Part shown: piece after piece, positions 1 through 6,342 of the stretch
Layout of the letters: each line of letters begins with the position of its first letter
Numbering within the stretch: the first letter of the stretch is position 1
The notes under the pieces: generated by a model
Told to the model about the DNA's origin: nothing
The model's database searches: none
The model's input: only the letters and a program-made list of their open reading frames with translations
Program-made: the position numbers and the translations under genes
Source of the DNA: Deinococcus frigens DSM 12807
Lineage (GTDB): Bacteria; Deinococcota; Deinococci; Deinococcales; Deinococcaceae
NCBI RefSeq assembly: GCF_000701425.1
Contig: NZ_JNIW01000101.1
Location: forward strand, 1 to 6,619
DNA length: 6,619 nt
Direction: 5' to 3'

Positions 1-983
<983 letters not shown>

Positions 984-984
984 T

Positions 985-1302
985 TCAAGGCTTCGCAGCA
1001 CTCGCAGCCGCAATGCGGCTGCGGTAAACCCTTGCCGGATGGGGTCCGAAAATTAAGTCCACTGGACGCCCGTCTTTCAGCAACACCACAGTTGGGAAGC
1101 CACTAATTTGAAACGCAAAGCGGGACTGGAGCGCAGTGGTGGCGTCAACAGAGCCAAACTGAATTTCAGGCAGACCCTGCGACAACTCCTCAAGGATGGG
1201 CGTCACCACCCGGCAGGGCGCGCAGCTTGGAGACCAAAAGTCGATGACCCAGAAGCCACTCTGAGTACACTCCCTGAAATTGTGGTCTCCAAGAACAATC
1301 AT
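985..1302 (-). CDS. Thioredoxin-family protein with SCAPC active site
   Basis: A 105-residue single thioredoxin domain, the normal length for a free thioredoxin. Residues 17-23 (FWVIDFW) are the central strand, with D21 at the place of the buried Asp of E. coli thioredoxin. The redox motif is C27-A-P-C30, preceded by Ser rather than the usual Trp. P35 follows in the long helix. The cis-proline is P70 in ISGFPTVVLLKDG, and Gly78 is in the last hairpin. The protein is expected to exchange disulfides in the cytoplasm, since this start gives no signal peptide. ATG 1302 is chosen because it gives the family length and overlaps the stop of the upstream peptide gene by ATGA. TTG 1350 would add 16 residues in a frame already used by the peptide gene. 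The C-terminus (RIAAASAAKP) is short. Its partner is unknown; the cysteine peptide beside it is an obvious candidate. Confidence 0.9.
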   Translation of the reverse strand: MIVLGDHNFRECTQSGFWVIDFWSPSCAPCRVVTPILEELSQGLPEIQFGSVDATTALQSRFAFQISGFPTVVLLKDGRPVDLIFGPHPARVYRSRIAAASAAKP

Positions 1303-1421
1303 GCCCGGTGGATCTGCACGGCGTCCACACAGGGACCCTGACAATCCCAAGGAGACGCGGCGGCCCAGCCGACGTTGCCGGAAATCATCAACACACTCAA
1401 CAGACAGAAAAAGAACTTCAT
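1299..1421 (-). CDS. Small exported peptide with two cysteines (40 aa)
   Basis: ATG 1421 opens a 40-codon frame on the minus strand. It begins with Lys2 and a hydrophobic core (FFFCLLSVLMI, residues 3-13). A cleavage-like GWAAA|SP follows at residues 18-24, the pattern of a Sec signal peptide. The predicted mature part is about 18 residues, SPWDCQGPCVDAVQIHRA, with C27 and C31 (CxxxC). A perfect TATAAT lies 9 nt before the ATG, and the stop overlaps the thioredoxin ATG as ATGA, so this is the first gene of the operon. The promoter, signal peptide and coupling together argue that it is real despite its size. I do not recognise a family. It could be a signalling peptide, a thioredoxin substrate, or the detached N-terminus of a once-exported thioredoxin whose frame was lost. 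Confidence 0.72.
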   Translation of the reverse strand: MKFFFCLLSVLMISGNVGWAAASPWDCQGPCVDAVQIHRA

Positions 1422-1430
1422 ATTCCCCCC

Positions 1431-1436
1431 ATTATA
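1431..1436 (-). promoter_or_regulatory. -10 box of the peptide/thioredoxin/TPR operon
   Basis: The minus strand reads TATAAT, a perfect consensus -10, followed by GGGGGGAAT and then ATG 1421. Transcription would start within a few bases of the start codon, giving a leaderless or nearly leaderless mRNA. The GGGGGGA run could instead act as a ribosome-binding site only if transcription began further upstream. No good -35 is visible at 16-18 nt (AGATTT at 17). Confidence 0.7.
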
Positions 1437-1553
1437 GAGAATGCCCGCCAGCGAAATCTGGTCCGGGGACGCCTCTTCGCAGAAGTCAAATAGAGCGTCA
1501 CGAGAATATTAAGCAATTTCAGCAGGAGGTTGGCCGATTGTTGACGCTATGTT

Positions 1554-1565
1554 TATTACATAATA
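1554..1565. promoter_or_regulatory. AT-rich palindrome TATTA-CA-TAATA
   Basis: A perfect 5-bp-arm palindrome sits in the divergent region between the peptide operon and the first winged-helix gene. It lies just after a TTGACG at 1541-1546. It could be an operator or part of a promoter (CATAAT at 1559-1564), but the spacing from TTGACG to CATAAT is only 12 nt, which is too short for a normal promoter. Confidence 0.25.
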
Positions 1566-1578
1566 CCCGGAGTCGGAA

Positions 1579-1605
1579 TTGACACCTGCAAGCACCTTTT
1601 ACATC
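1579..1605 (+). promoter_or_regulatory. Candidate promoter for the first winged-helix gene
   Basis: A perfect TTGACA (1579-1584) is followed after 15 nt by TACATC (1600-1605, 4 of 6 matches to TATAAT). The short spacer and imperfect -10 make this moderate. A start near 1612 would give a leader of about 60-80 nt carrying the GC hairpin at 1607-1623. An alternative -10 is TACGCT at 1657-1662, 8 nt before GTG 1671, for a leaderless start. Confidence 0.4.
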
Positions 1606-1606
1606 T

Positions 1607-1623
1607 GGGCCGCGCGGCGGCCC
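1607..1623. repeat. GC-rich perfect hairpin in the leader
   Basis: GGGCCGC-GCG-GCGGCCC: a 7-bp all-G/C stem with a 3-nt loop, lying between the candidate promoter and the start of the first winged-helix gene. No T-run follows on either strand, so it is not a standard terminator. It may be an operator dyad or a leader structure. Confidence 0.6.
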
Positions 1624-1670
1624 TCTACCGATGGGGGCATCCGCCGTATCAAAGGGTACGCTGACATACC

Positions 1671-2291
1671 GTGGGGCTTACTCTGTCAGAAATGTTCACC
1701 GGCAAGACGAAAGACGACCTTGTGCATGAGCTGTACACCTGGGGACCTGCTCTTGTTCAAGACATTCGGTCACGCTTCCCATCCCCGACGATCAAGGCGC
1801 TGGTCCAAAACAAAATGATGGTCCAGAAGCGGTTCACTGGCTTTGAGGTGTATGTGCTGTCGGGTGTCGGTTTGCGGCCCTACGGATATGCCATGCGCTA
1901 TAACCACGTCCCAGCGAAAACGGTGGTGCTCGGCGCTCTGGTGATCCGGGCTATGGCGCGTCACTACACCGAGCAAGGTTACGTGGTGGAACTTTACGAC
2001 AGGTACAGCAGCCGCAAACGCGACAATCTGCTGCTGCTGCGGCGCGACGGGCGGCTCACCATCTTAATTGGGCGGTCCTCCATCACCATGAAATCTGTTG
2101 GGGAGATTGTCAGCACCCTGACCGAAACGCTGGAGGTCGATGAAGTGATCACCGTGGTGCTGGGAACCGATCAAAACCCCCGCCTCCTGAGCGCCACGCG
2201 CGTTGATGATCTTCCCTTCGCCGTGATCAACCTGCCGGTGACCCGGATTACCCGCGAGAGCTTCACCTCCGAGAAGCCCGCTGACGTGTGA
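1671..2291 (+). CDS. Winged-helix protein, replication-relaxation-like (paralog 1)
   Basis: A 206-residue protein. Residues about 15-60 form a winged helix: helix LVHELYTWGPALVQDIRSRF, recognition region IKALVQNKMMVQKRF, then the wing GFEVYVLSGVGLRPYGY. A helix follows (AKTVVLGALVIRAMARHYTEQG), then strands RDNLLLLRRDGRLTILIGRSS and a last alpha/beta unit. A winged helix followed by a helix and a 'DxLLLL...' strand resembles replication-relaxation proteins of plasmids and phages. However, the acidic residue expected in the second strand is replaced by IGRSS, so nuclease activity is unlikely. The likely role is DNA binding, in regulation or plasmid maintenance. The start is GTG 1671 or ATG 1692 (7 residues shorter); neither has a clear ribosome-binding site. 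A second copy follows 200 nt downstream. The family assignment is inference from fold pattern only. Confidence 0.82.
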   Translation: MGLTLSEMFTGKTKDDLVHELYTWGPALVQDIRSRFPSPTIKALVQNKMMVQKRFTGFEVYVLSGVGLRPYGYAMRYNHVPAKTVVLGALVIRAMARHYTEQGYVVELYDRYSSRKRDNLLLLRRDGRLTILIGRSSITMKSVGEIVSTLTETLEVDEVITVVLGTDQNPRLLSATRVDDLPFAVINLPVTRITRESFTSEKPADV

Positions 2292-2402
2292 GGACTGACC
2301 CTGAAACTTTTTGCGCGGTCCAGCGCCCAGTCTCCCCACCTCATCATGGTTGGTGTCGATGCGTGCTAGCAACCGGCCTGTGTGACCATCCAATCATTGA
2401 AA

Positions 2403-2430
2403 TTGCCGTGTCAGGCGTGTGCGCTACTAT
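2403..2430 (+). promoter_or_regulatory. Candidate promoter for the second winged-helix gene
   Basis: TTGCCG (2403-2408, 4 of 6) and TACTAT (2425-2430, 5 of 6) are separated by 16 nt. This is the best pair in the 200-nt gap between the paralogs and would give a leader of about 55 nt. It suggests separate transcription of the second copy, but readthrough from the first is also possible because no terminator is visible in the gap. Confidence 0.4.
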
Positions 2431-2491
2431 GTGCCGGATGCACTCTTCCGCCTCGCCTTTCTTGGAACAGACCTCGGCCCGGGTATAGCCA

Positions 2492-3103
2492 GTGAACGGA
2501 AAGGGATCAGCGGAAGGCAGCCGCGAGACGTTAATTCAGAACCTCTACACCTGGGGACCGGCCCTGACACAGGAGATCAGGGCCACCTACCCCAACCCAG
2601 TGGTGCTTGATCTGGTCCGGGCCAAGGTGATCACGCGCAAGAGGTTCGTGGGATTCGATGTTTACGTGCTTACAGGCATTGGCTTGAGGCCTTACGGGTA
2701 TTCCATGCGCTACAACTACATTCCCGCCAAAAGTGTCGTTCTCGGGGCGCTGATCTTGCGCACTGTGGCCCGTCAATATGAACAGGAGGGGTACAAGGTC
2801 ACCCTGTCCGATGGCTACGCCAAGCGGGGACGCGACAATTTGCTCCTCGTCCGCAAGTACCACAAGGTCACAGTGGTCATCGGACGGGCGTCTCTGACCC
2901 TGCGGGCCGTCCGGCAGATCGTGACCAGCCTGCAAGAAAACTTTCCCAAAATTGCGGGGATTCACGCAGTTGTCCTTGAGGGCAACCACGACCCGCTGCT
3001 GGTCAATGCCAGATCAATGAACGATATCCCCTTCAAGCTGGCGCAGCTCCCCCTGCTCCGCGTCATCGGTAAGGAATCTGGCGAGGAAGTCGAGCAGGAC
3101 TAA
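2492..3103 (+). CDS. Winged-helix protein, replication-relaxation-like (paralog 2)
   Basis: A 203-residue paralog of the preceding gene, collinear from LYTWGPAL through the C-terminal domain. Nearly invariant blocks include LYTWGPAL, the wing (YVLxGxGLRPYGYxMRYN), PAKxVVLGAL, and RDNLLL followed by a strand ending VIGRAS. About half of the positions match by eye. The N- and C-terminal tails differ, and the C-terminus is acidic (GEEVEQD). GTG 2492 is the only sensible start: an in-frame TAG lies at 2486-2488, and no ATG, GTG or TTG follows before the winged helix. No good ribosome-binding site is visible. The strong conservation of the wing suggests both copies bind the same or similar DNA. 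As in paralog 1, no catalytic acidic pair is evident. I infer a DNA-binding role; what it controls cannot be read from the sequence. Confidence 0.82.
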   Translation: MNGKGSAEGSRETLIQNLYTWGPALTQEIRATYPNPVVLDLVRAKVITRKRFVGFDVYVLTGIGLRPYGYSMRYNYIPAKSVVLGALILRTVARQYEQEGYKVTLSDGYAKRGRDNLLLVRKYHKVTVVIGRASLTLRAVRQIVTSLQENFPKIAGIHAVVLEGNHDPLLVNARSMNDIPFKLAQLPLLRVIGKESGEEVEQD

Positions 3104-3327
3104 AGGTGTCGGGGAGGGTGGTCGCCGCTGCACAGAAAATCAACACAAGATGGGAGAAGAAAACCGTGCCAGGCCATCACAGTGGCCCACACCGAACCAA
3201 ACATCTTCACTCGATTTCAGGTACTTTGGACCAAGACCCTCCTGTCACATGCACGCTACCCTAGGCCGGAGGCTTCACATCCAAATGGCTCCCGGACCTC
3301 TCGGCCACCGGAGCAAAGGAGTTTGCA

Positions 3328-3579
3328 ATGTTGATGGTTCCTGCCGCGCCGCTGCATCCCGTCCGTCATGTGCTGAGTGCCATGCAACAGGCCGATCCGC
3401 GCCTGTTGCGTCTGGTGAGGGCGCTGACCTTCGCGTTCATTCTGATGTCGCTGGTGGTGGCCGCGATGGGCTGCTCTCCCAAGCTGCACATCGTCAACGA
3501 AGAGTTGGATCAGGCCACGCTGCTGCTGTTCACCTTGCTCCCCGTGCTGTACATCTCCGGGAAACGGAGTCAGTACTAA
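3328..3579 (+). CDS. Small two-helix membrane protein (83 aa), unknown function
   Basis: ATG 3328 is preceded by AAAGGAG (3315-3321) with 6-nt spacing, the best ribosome-binding site in this half of the window. The protein has a basic N-terminus and two hydrophobic segments: about residues 33-48 (ALTFAFILMSLVVAAMG) and 61-77 (ATLLLFTLLPVLYIS). The short middle is polar (KLHIVNEELDQ), and it ends in a basic tail (GKRSQY). The topology is probably both ends inside. I do not recognise a family. It appears to be a single-gene unit, since a clean terminator follows 31 nt after the stop. A longer overlapping frame from 3150 on the same strand lacks a ribosome-binding site and a sensible protein and is treated as noise. 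No clear promoter was found in 3104-3327. Confidence 0.72.
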   Translation: MLMVPAAPLHPVRHVLSAMQQADPRLLRLVRALTFAFILMSLVVAAMGCSPKLHIVNEELDQATLLLFTLLPVLYISGKRSQY

Positions 3580-3610
3580 GTCCACCGCCGACCAATGCAT
3601 ATCTGCCTGA

Positions 3611-3633
3611 CCCCGCCGCTGGCGGGGCTTTTC
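3611..3633 (+). terminator. Intrinsic terminator after the small membrane protein
   Basis: CCCCGCC-GCT-GGCGGGG is a perfect 7-bp GC stem with a 3-nt loop, followed directly by CTTTTC. It lies 31 nt after the stop of the 83-residue membrane protein and separates it from the promoter of the secreted-protein/HNH unit. Confidence 0.88.
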
Positions 3634-3659
3634 ATTGGCCTTGGCTCTGGGCAAACGTC

Positions 3660-3687
3660 TCGACAGGGGAAAAGTTCAATGTAAGCT
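3660..3687 (+). promoter_or_regulatory. Candidate promoter of the secreted-protein/HNH unit
   Basis: TCGACA (3660-3665, 5 of 6 to TTGACA) and TAAGCT (3682-3687, keeping the conserved TA...T) are separated by 16 nt. ATG 3693 is only 5 nt after the -10, so the mRNA would be leaderless, in line with the lack of a ribosome-binding site before this gene. Confidence 0.5.
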
Positions 3688-3692
3688 GAAGT

Positions 3693-4409
3693 ATGCGCCC
3701 CTTCATGCTGATTCTTTTCAGTCTGCTGTCCATCAGCAGCGCGGTGAAGCTGGCTGACACTCAGTTTACCCTGTCAGCCAATCCTCAGCAGGGCTTCAAG
3801 CTCCTGACCTGGCTGACCCTCGCACCGGAGTTTCTCAAAGACGCCCGTCTGGTCGTCGCTGAATTCGCGTGCAATGTGAACAAAGACGGTACGCTCAGGT
3901 TCCGGCACCTCAACATGCCGCAGTACGTCTGGGGCGACACGGAGGACGAGAAGGCTGTGGCCCAGCAGGTGCTGAGCAAGACCCGGCTCAAAGTTGGTGC
4001 CGTCACCGCCTCCTGCGACAGCGGCAAGCTGGTCGTGCAGGTCACGCCCCCTGGAAATCTGGCGACGATCTTCCCCAACCTACCGCTCGACGCGGCGGTG
4101 GTGGAAATCCAGCGCAACCTCGACATCAGCCCGGACGTGACCTTTGGCGCGGGCGGCCTGCGGGTCATGCGCGTTCCTTTCCCTTTCACTCTGAAGGGTG
4201 GGGTGCTGTCCACCCCTGAGACGGCCTCCGGGCTGGCGATGGGGGTGACGCAACTTGGCGTCTTGAAACCCCTGGCGAACGGCACCCAGGCTATGCCCGT
4301 CAGCATTGAACCAGCTCTGCCCTACACCTTGCATGTGATCGCCGGAAAGTCCTACAACCTAACGGTTTCAGGCAGCCAGCTCACCGGCTGGGTGAATGAT
4401 AAGCCATGA
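3693..4409 (+). CDS. Secreted or periplasmic protein of unknown function
   Basis: A 238-residue protein with a Sec-type N-terminus: Arg2, hydrophobic core MLILFSLLSI (5-14), and a likely cut after SSA17. The mature part is rich in short beta-strand-like stretches separated by Gly, Pro and Asn, with two cysteines (EFACNVN and TASCDSG) that could form a disulfide. The C-terminus (YNLTVSGSQLTGW) again looks like beta-structure. There is no lipobox, C-terminal anchor or known catalytic motif. I do not recognise the family. ATG 3693 is chosen because it gives the complete signal peptide and lies 5 nt after a -10-like box. ATG 3705 would remove the basic N-region. The stop overlaps the HNH gene start as ATGA, so the two are made together, an odd pairing of an exported protein with a nuclease-like one. 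Confidence 0.82.
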   Translation: MRPFMLILFSLLSISSAVKLADTQFTLSANPQQGFKLLTWLTLAPEFLKDARLVVAEFACNVNKDGTLRFRHLNMPQYVWGDTEDEKAVAQQVLSKTRLKVGAVTASCDSGKLVVQVTPPGNLATIFPNLPLDAAVVEIQRNLDISPDVTFGAGGLRVMRVPFPFTLKGGVLSTPETASGLAMGVTQLGVLKPLANGTQAMPVSIEPALPYTLHVIAGKSYNLTVSGSQLTGWVNDKP

Positions 4410-4780
4410 AACTTCTCCCAGGAGACTTCACGGATGTCCTGCGGGCAAAGCGGGCCTGTTTCGGGCCGCTGCTCCTGCACGTCTACGCCTCGCATTACCG
4501 TCTGCTCCAGCAAAGGCGGCGCTGGTATCCGCGCCGCATCAACCCCGAAACCGGACGCATGGAATACGTTCACCGGCAGGAAGCGGCCCGGCAGATGGGC
4601 CGTCCCCTCACGCCGGGCGAAGTCGTTCACCACAAGAATGGCAACCGGCACGATTGCCGCGCCGAGAACCTGCTGGTGTTGCCCTCGCAGGCCGCCCACA
4701 TGATGCTCGAACACCGGGAACGCAAGGCCAGAACCGGGCTTCATCCCCTGTTTTCAGATCACGAACTTCTGGGTCTGTGA
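4406..4780 (+). CDS. Small HNH endonuclease-like protein
   Basis: A 124-residue protein. Its C-terminal half carries an HNH-type core: MEYVHRQEAARQMGRPL (52-68), then VVHHKNGNRHDCRAENLLVL (73-92) with H75, H76, N80, D83 and N88, followed by SQAAHMMLEH with H98. The 'HHKNGNRxDxRxENL...SQaxH' pattern is typical of the small HNH nucleases of phages and mobile elements, which bind one metal ion and cut or nick DNA. The N-terminal 50 residues are basic (QQRRRWYPRR) and may contact DNA. No signal peptide is present, so it acts in the cytoplasm. ATG 4406 overlaps the upstream stop (ATGA), so translation is coupled and no separate ribosome-binding site is needed. All key residues are present. It could be a homing-type nuclease or an accessory nuclease of an uncharacterised system; substrate unknown. 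No convincing terminator follows. Confidence 0.88.
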   Translation: MKLLPGDFTDVLRAKRACFGPLLLHVYASHYRLLQQRRRWYPRRINPETGRMEYVHRQEAARQMGRPLTPGEVVHHKNGNRHDCRAENLLVLPSQAAHMMLEHRERKARTGLHPLFSDHELLGL

Positions 4781-4884
4781 CTTCAAAGGGCAACATCACC
4801 CCTCGGAGGGCTTAACCTGGCGAAATTTTGTCTGACTCATCTGAGACAGATATGGATTGAGTGACAGCCGTCTGTGCGTATTCC

Positions 4885-5170
4885 TCAGGAGTTGCACCTT
4901 GCATGGTGGAGCGAATAGCCGTGCTGGTGCAGGAATTCAGGACTTTTCGAAAACAGGTGCAGGAGTCGGCTGAGATGCAGGTGGAGCAGCACCGGAAACG
5001 CACATTCCTCCAGGGTCATTCCCCCGTGCCAGTGAAGGATCGCCAACGTCCAGGCCAGGAAGACCAGCAGAATCCAGCGGTCCAGCCCCACAGCAGTTCG
5101 CGCTGCGAACTGCGCCAGACCAAACTGGTGCAACACCAATCTTGAAAAAGGATTTCTCATTCCACCGCTC
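4885..5170 (-). pseudogene. IS4-type transposase, decayed C-terminal fragment
   Basis: Read leftward, the stretch from about 5134 to 4885 encodes HQFGLAQFAARTAVGLDRW, a hydrophobic helix (ILLVFLAWTLAIL), MTLEECA, and an ending HQHGYSLHHARCNS. This matches the end of IS4-type DDE transposases, where a RW..E..FFK..KHQFGLAQFALRTA-like block carries the last catalytic Glu. An upstream ERWNEKSFFK (5170-5141) is in another frame. The gap between FFK and HQFGL is 10 nt rather than the expected 9, so a one-base frameshift separates them. Everything before that is gone, and the sequence changes to unrelated coding-like DNA. It cannot make an active enzyme. An internal ATG at 5160 gives a 91-codon frame that might be mistaken for a gene. 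The exact right boundary is uncertain. Confidence 0.72.
4886..4911. repeat. 26-nt direct repeat, copy 1 (transposase C-terminal codons)
   Basis: CAGGAGTTGCACC...GTGGAG matches 6343-6368 at 24 of 26 positions in the same orientation. On the minus strand it encodes the end of the IS4-type transposase fragment (LHHARCNS, stop). Similarity stops abruptly on both sides. Confidence 0.8.
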
Positions 5171-5404
5171 TTCGCCCTCGGTGATCACCGCCTCCCCCAC
5201 CATCAACCCGGAGGACACGGCATGAACGCTTCGGTCTCCACGGCCAAAGCGGCCCAGCGTCCGCGTCTCGCGCGGCCCATTCTTCAGTTCAACCTCGCCG
5301 CCGTATGGGCCATCCGGGACCGTGACGTCCAGAGGAAGTCACCTGCCCCGAGCGACGGTTCGTCCGGCCCTGGCCGGAAGCTTCCCAGGTGCGATAATCG
5401 GGCC
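5161..5404 (+). other. Possible joint of two truncated coupled genes before the ZIP gene
   Basis: From about 5161 one frame reads SPSVITASPTINPEDTA and stops at a TGA (5223-5225) overlapping ATG 5222 (ATGA). GGAGG sits about 7 nt before that ATG. The ATG opens a frame (MNASVSTAKAAQRPRLARPI...) that runs without a stop into the ZIP transporter. This looks like the end of one gene and the start of the next in a lost operon, cut on the left by the IS fragment and joined on the right to the ZIP region. Alternatively the segment is a 61-residue extension of the transporter. It is rich in Arg, Ala, Pro and Ser, with no membrane segment or known domain. Confidence 0.35.
5390..5398 (+). promoter_or_regulatory. 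Extended -10 promoter of the ZIP gene (leaderless)
   Basis: TGC-GATAAT is an extended -10 element (TGn plus a hexamer matching TATAAT at 5 of 6). ATG 5405 follows after 6 nt (CGGGCC), so transcription would begin at or next to the A of the ATG. No clear -35 is visible, which is acceptable for an extended -10. This box is the main reason for starting the transporter at 5405. Confidence 0.62.
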
Positions 5405-6130
5405 ATGTGGACAGCTACCCTCTGGGGCTTGGCGGGTGGGTCTTCCCTGATGCTCGGCGCGCTTCTGGGCCTCTACGCCCCACTGAACAAGACCTGGGTC
5501 GCGCTGATCATGGCCCTTGGAGCTGGCGTGCTGGTCAGCAGTGTGGCCTTCGAACTGATGGACGAGGCCTTTGGTCAGGGCGGGCTCGACGCGGTCTCCA
5601 TCGGTCTGCTGCTCGGCGCGCTCGCCTTCTTCCTGGGCGACCTCGCGGTCAACCGCGCCGGAGGAAAACACCGCAAGCGCAGCACCGGGCAGCAACAGGA
5701 TGGACAGGCCTCCGCCATCGTGCTGGGGACCCTGATGGACGGCATCCCGGAATCCATCGCCATCGGGGTGGGCCTCCTCGCCGGTGGGAAACTGAGCTGG
5801 GTCTTTCTGGCGGCTGTGTTCCTGAGCAACATTCCCGAGAGTCTGAGCGCGAGTGTCGGCCTCAAGCGGGCCGGACATCGGCCCGCCCGGATTCTCCTGA
5901 TGTGGACGGCCATCGCGCTCCTCAGCGCGGCGGCCTCTGGACTGGGCTACGCGGCCCTGCGCGGCGCAGACGTCAACCTGACTGCCGGGATTCAGGCCTT
6001 TGCTGCCGGGGCCATCCTGACCATGTTGTCGTCCACCATGCTGCCTGAGGCCTACGAGGAAGGCGGGGCCATGATCGGCCTGGCCACCACCTGTGGTTTC
6101 CTCGCCGCCTTCGCACTCAGCCATCTGTGA
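5405..6130 (+). CDS. ZIP-family metal transporter
   Basis: A 241-residue integral membrane protein with about seven or eight hydrophobic helices. The ZIP signature helices are visible. Residues 112-120 (DGIPESIAI) stand where ZupT-type proteins have HNFPEG, and 142-150 (NIPESLSAS) match the next metal-binding helix; P115/E116 and P144/E145 are the key pairs. E50, D53 and E54 in an earlier helix and E215, E218 and E219 in MLPEAYEEGG could also bind metal. The loop between helices 3 and 4 (GGKHRKRSTGQQQDGQ) is short, basic and not His-rich. ZIP proteins carry zinc, iron or manganese into the cytoplasm; the metal here cannot be told, and Asp in place of His in the first motif may change it. ATG 5405 follows an extended -10. 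An in-frame ATG 5222 with a GGAGG site would give 302 residues, but its added part looks unlike a transporter N-terminus. Confidence 0.88.
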   Translation: MWTATLWGLAGGSSLMLGALLGLYAPLNKTWVALIMALGAGVLVSSVAFELMDEAFGQGGLDAVSIGLLLGALAFFLGDLAVNRAGGKHRKRSTGQQQDGQASAIVLGTLMDGIPESIAIGVGLLAGGKLSWVFLAAVFLSNIPESLSASVGLKRAGHRPARILLMWTAIALLSAAASGLGYAALRGADVNLTAGIQAFAAGAILTMLSSTMLPEAYEEGGAMIGLATTCGFLAAFALSHL

Positions 6131-6298
6131 TGGCCTGGCTGCTTTGCCCAGGGGGCGCGGTTCTCCGGGAGAGATTTGGGCACAGCGATCGCAGTCAGGG
6201 AGCGTCTGGGACTGACCGACGGAGCGAGCGACCCCGGCTTCCCCTGTGAACCCTCTGTGGGGAGTCCCTGAGGGTTGCCATGTGTGTATAGACTGAAT

Positions 6299-6328
6299 AA
6301 GCACGTCCAGGACGTGCTTTTCTGCTTT
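6299..6328 (+). terminator. Intrinsic terminator after the ZIP gene
   Basis: AAGCACGTC-CAG-GACGTGCTT is a perfect 9-bp stem with a 3-nt loop, followed by TTCTGCTTT. It lies 168 nt after the ZIP stop. The minus strand has a weaker T-tail (TTATT), so it may also stop leftward transcription. A second, nested hairpin (AACCCTC 6249-6255 with GAGGGTT 6270-6276) precedes it but has no T-run. Confidence 0.78.
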
Positions 6329-6342
6329 ATGTGGCTCACACC

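Noticed and set aside
2531..2989. A 152-codon minus-strand frame opposite the second winged-helix gene
   Set aside because: A similar antisense frame appears opposite the first paralog at 2064-2393, so it follows from the conserved coding strand. No ribosome-binding site and no recognisable motif.
3150..3689. A 179-codon plus-strand frame over the small membrane-protein gene
   Set aside because: It has no ribosome-binding site, a low-complexity Arg/His/Ser-rich product, and it crosses a strong terminator. The overlapping 83-codon frame has a good ribosome-binding site and real membrane helices.
4797..4812. Small hairpin CCCT-CGG-AGGG after the HNH gene as a terminator
   Set aside because: Only a 4-bp stem followed by CTT; too weak to call.
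4829..4852. Inverted TGTCT...AGACA near the IS fragment as an IS terminal repeat
   Set aside because: Only 5-bp arms, and the partner IS end is missing, so it cannot be tested within the window.
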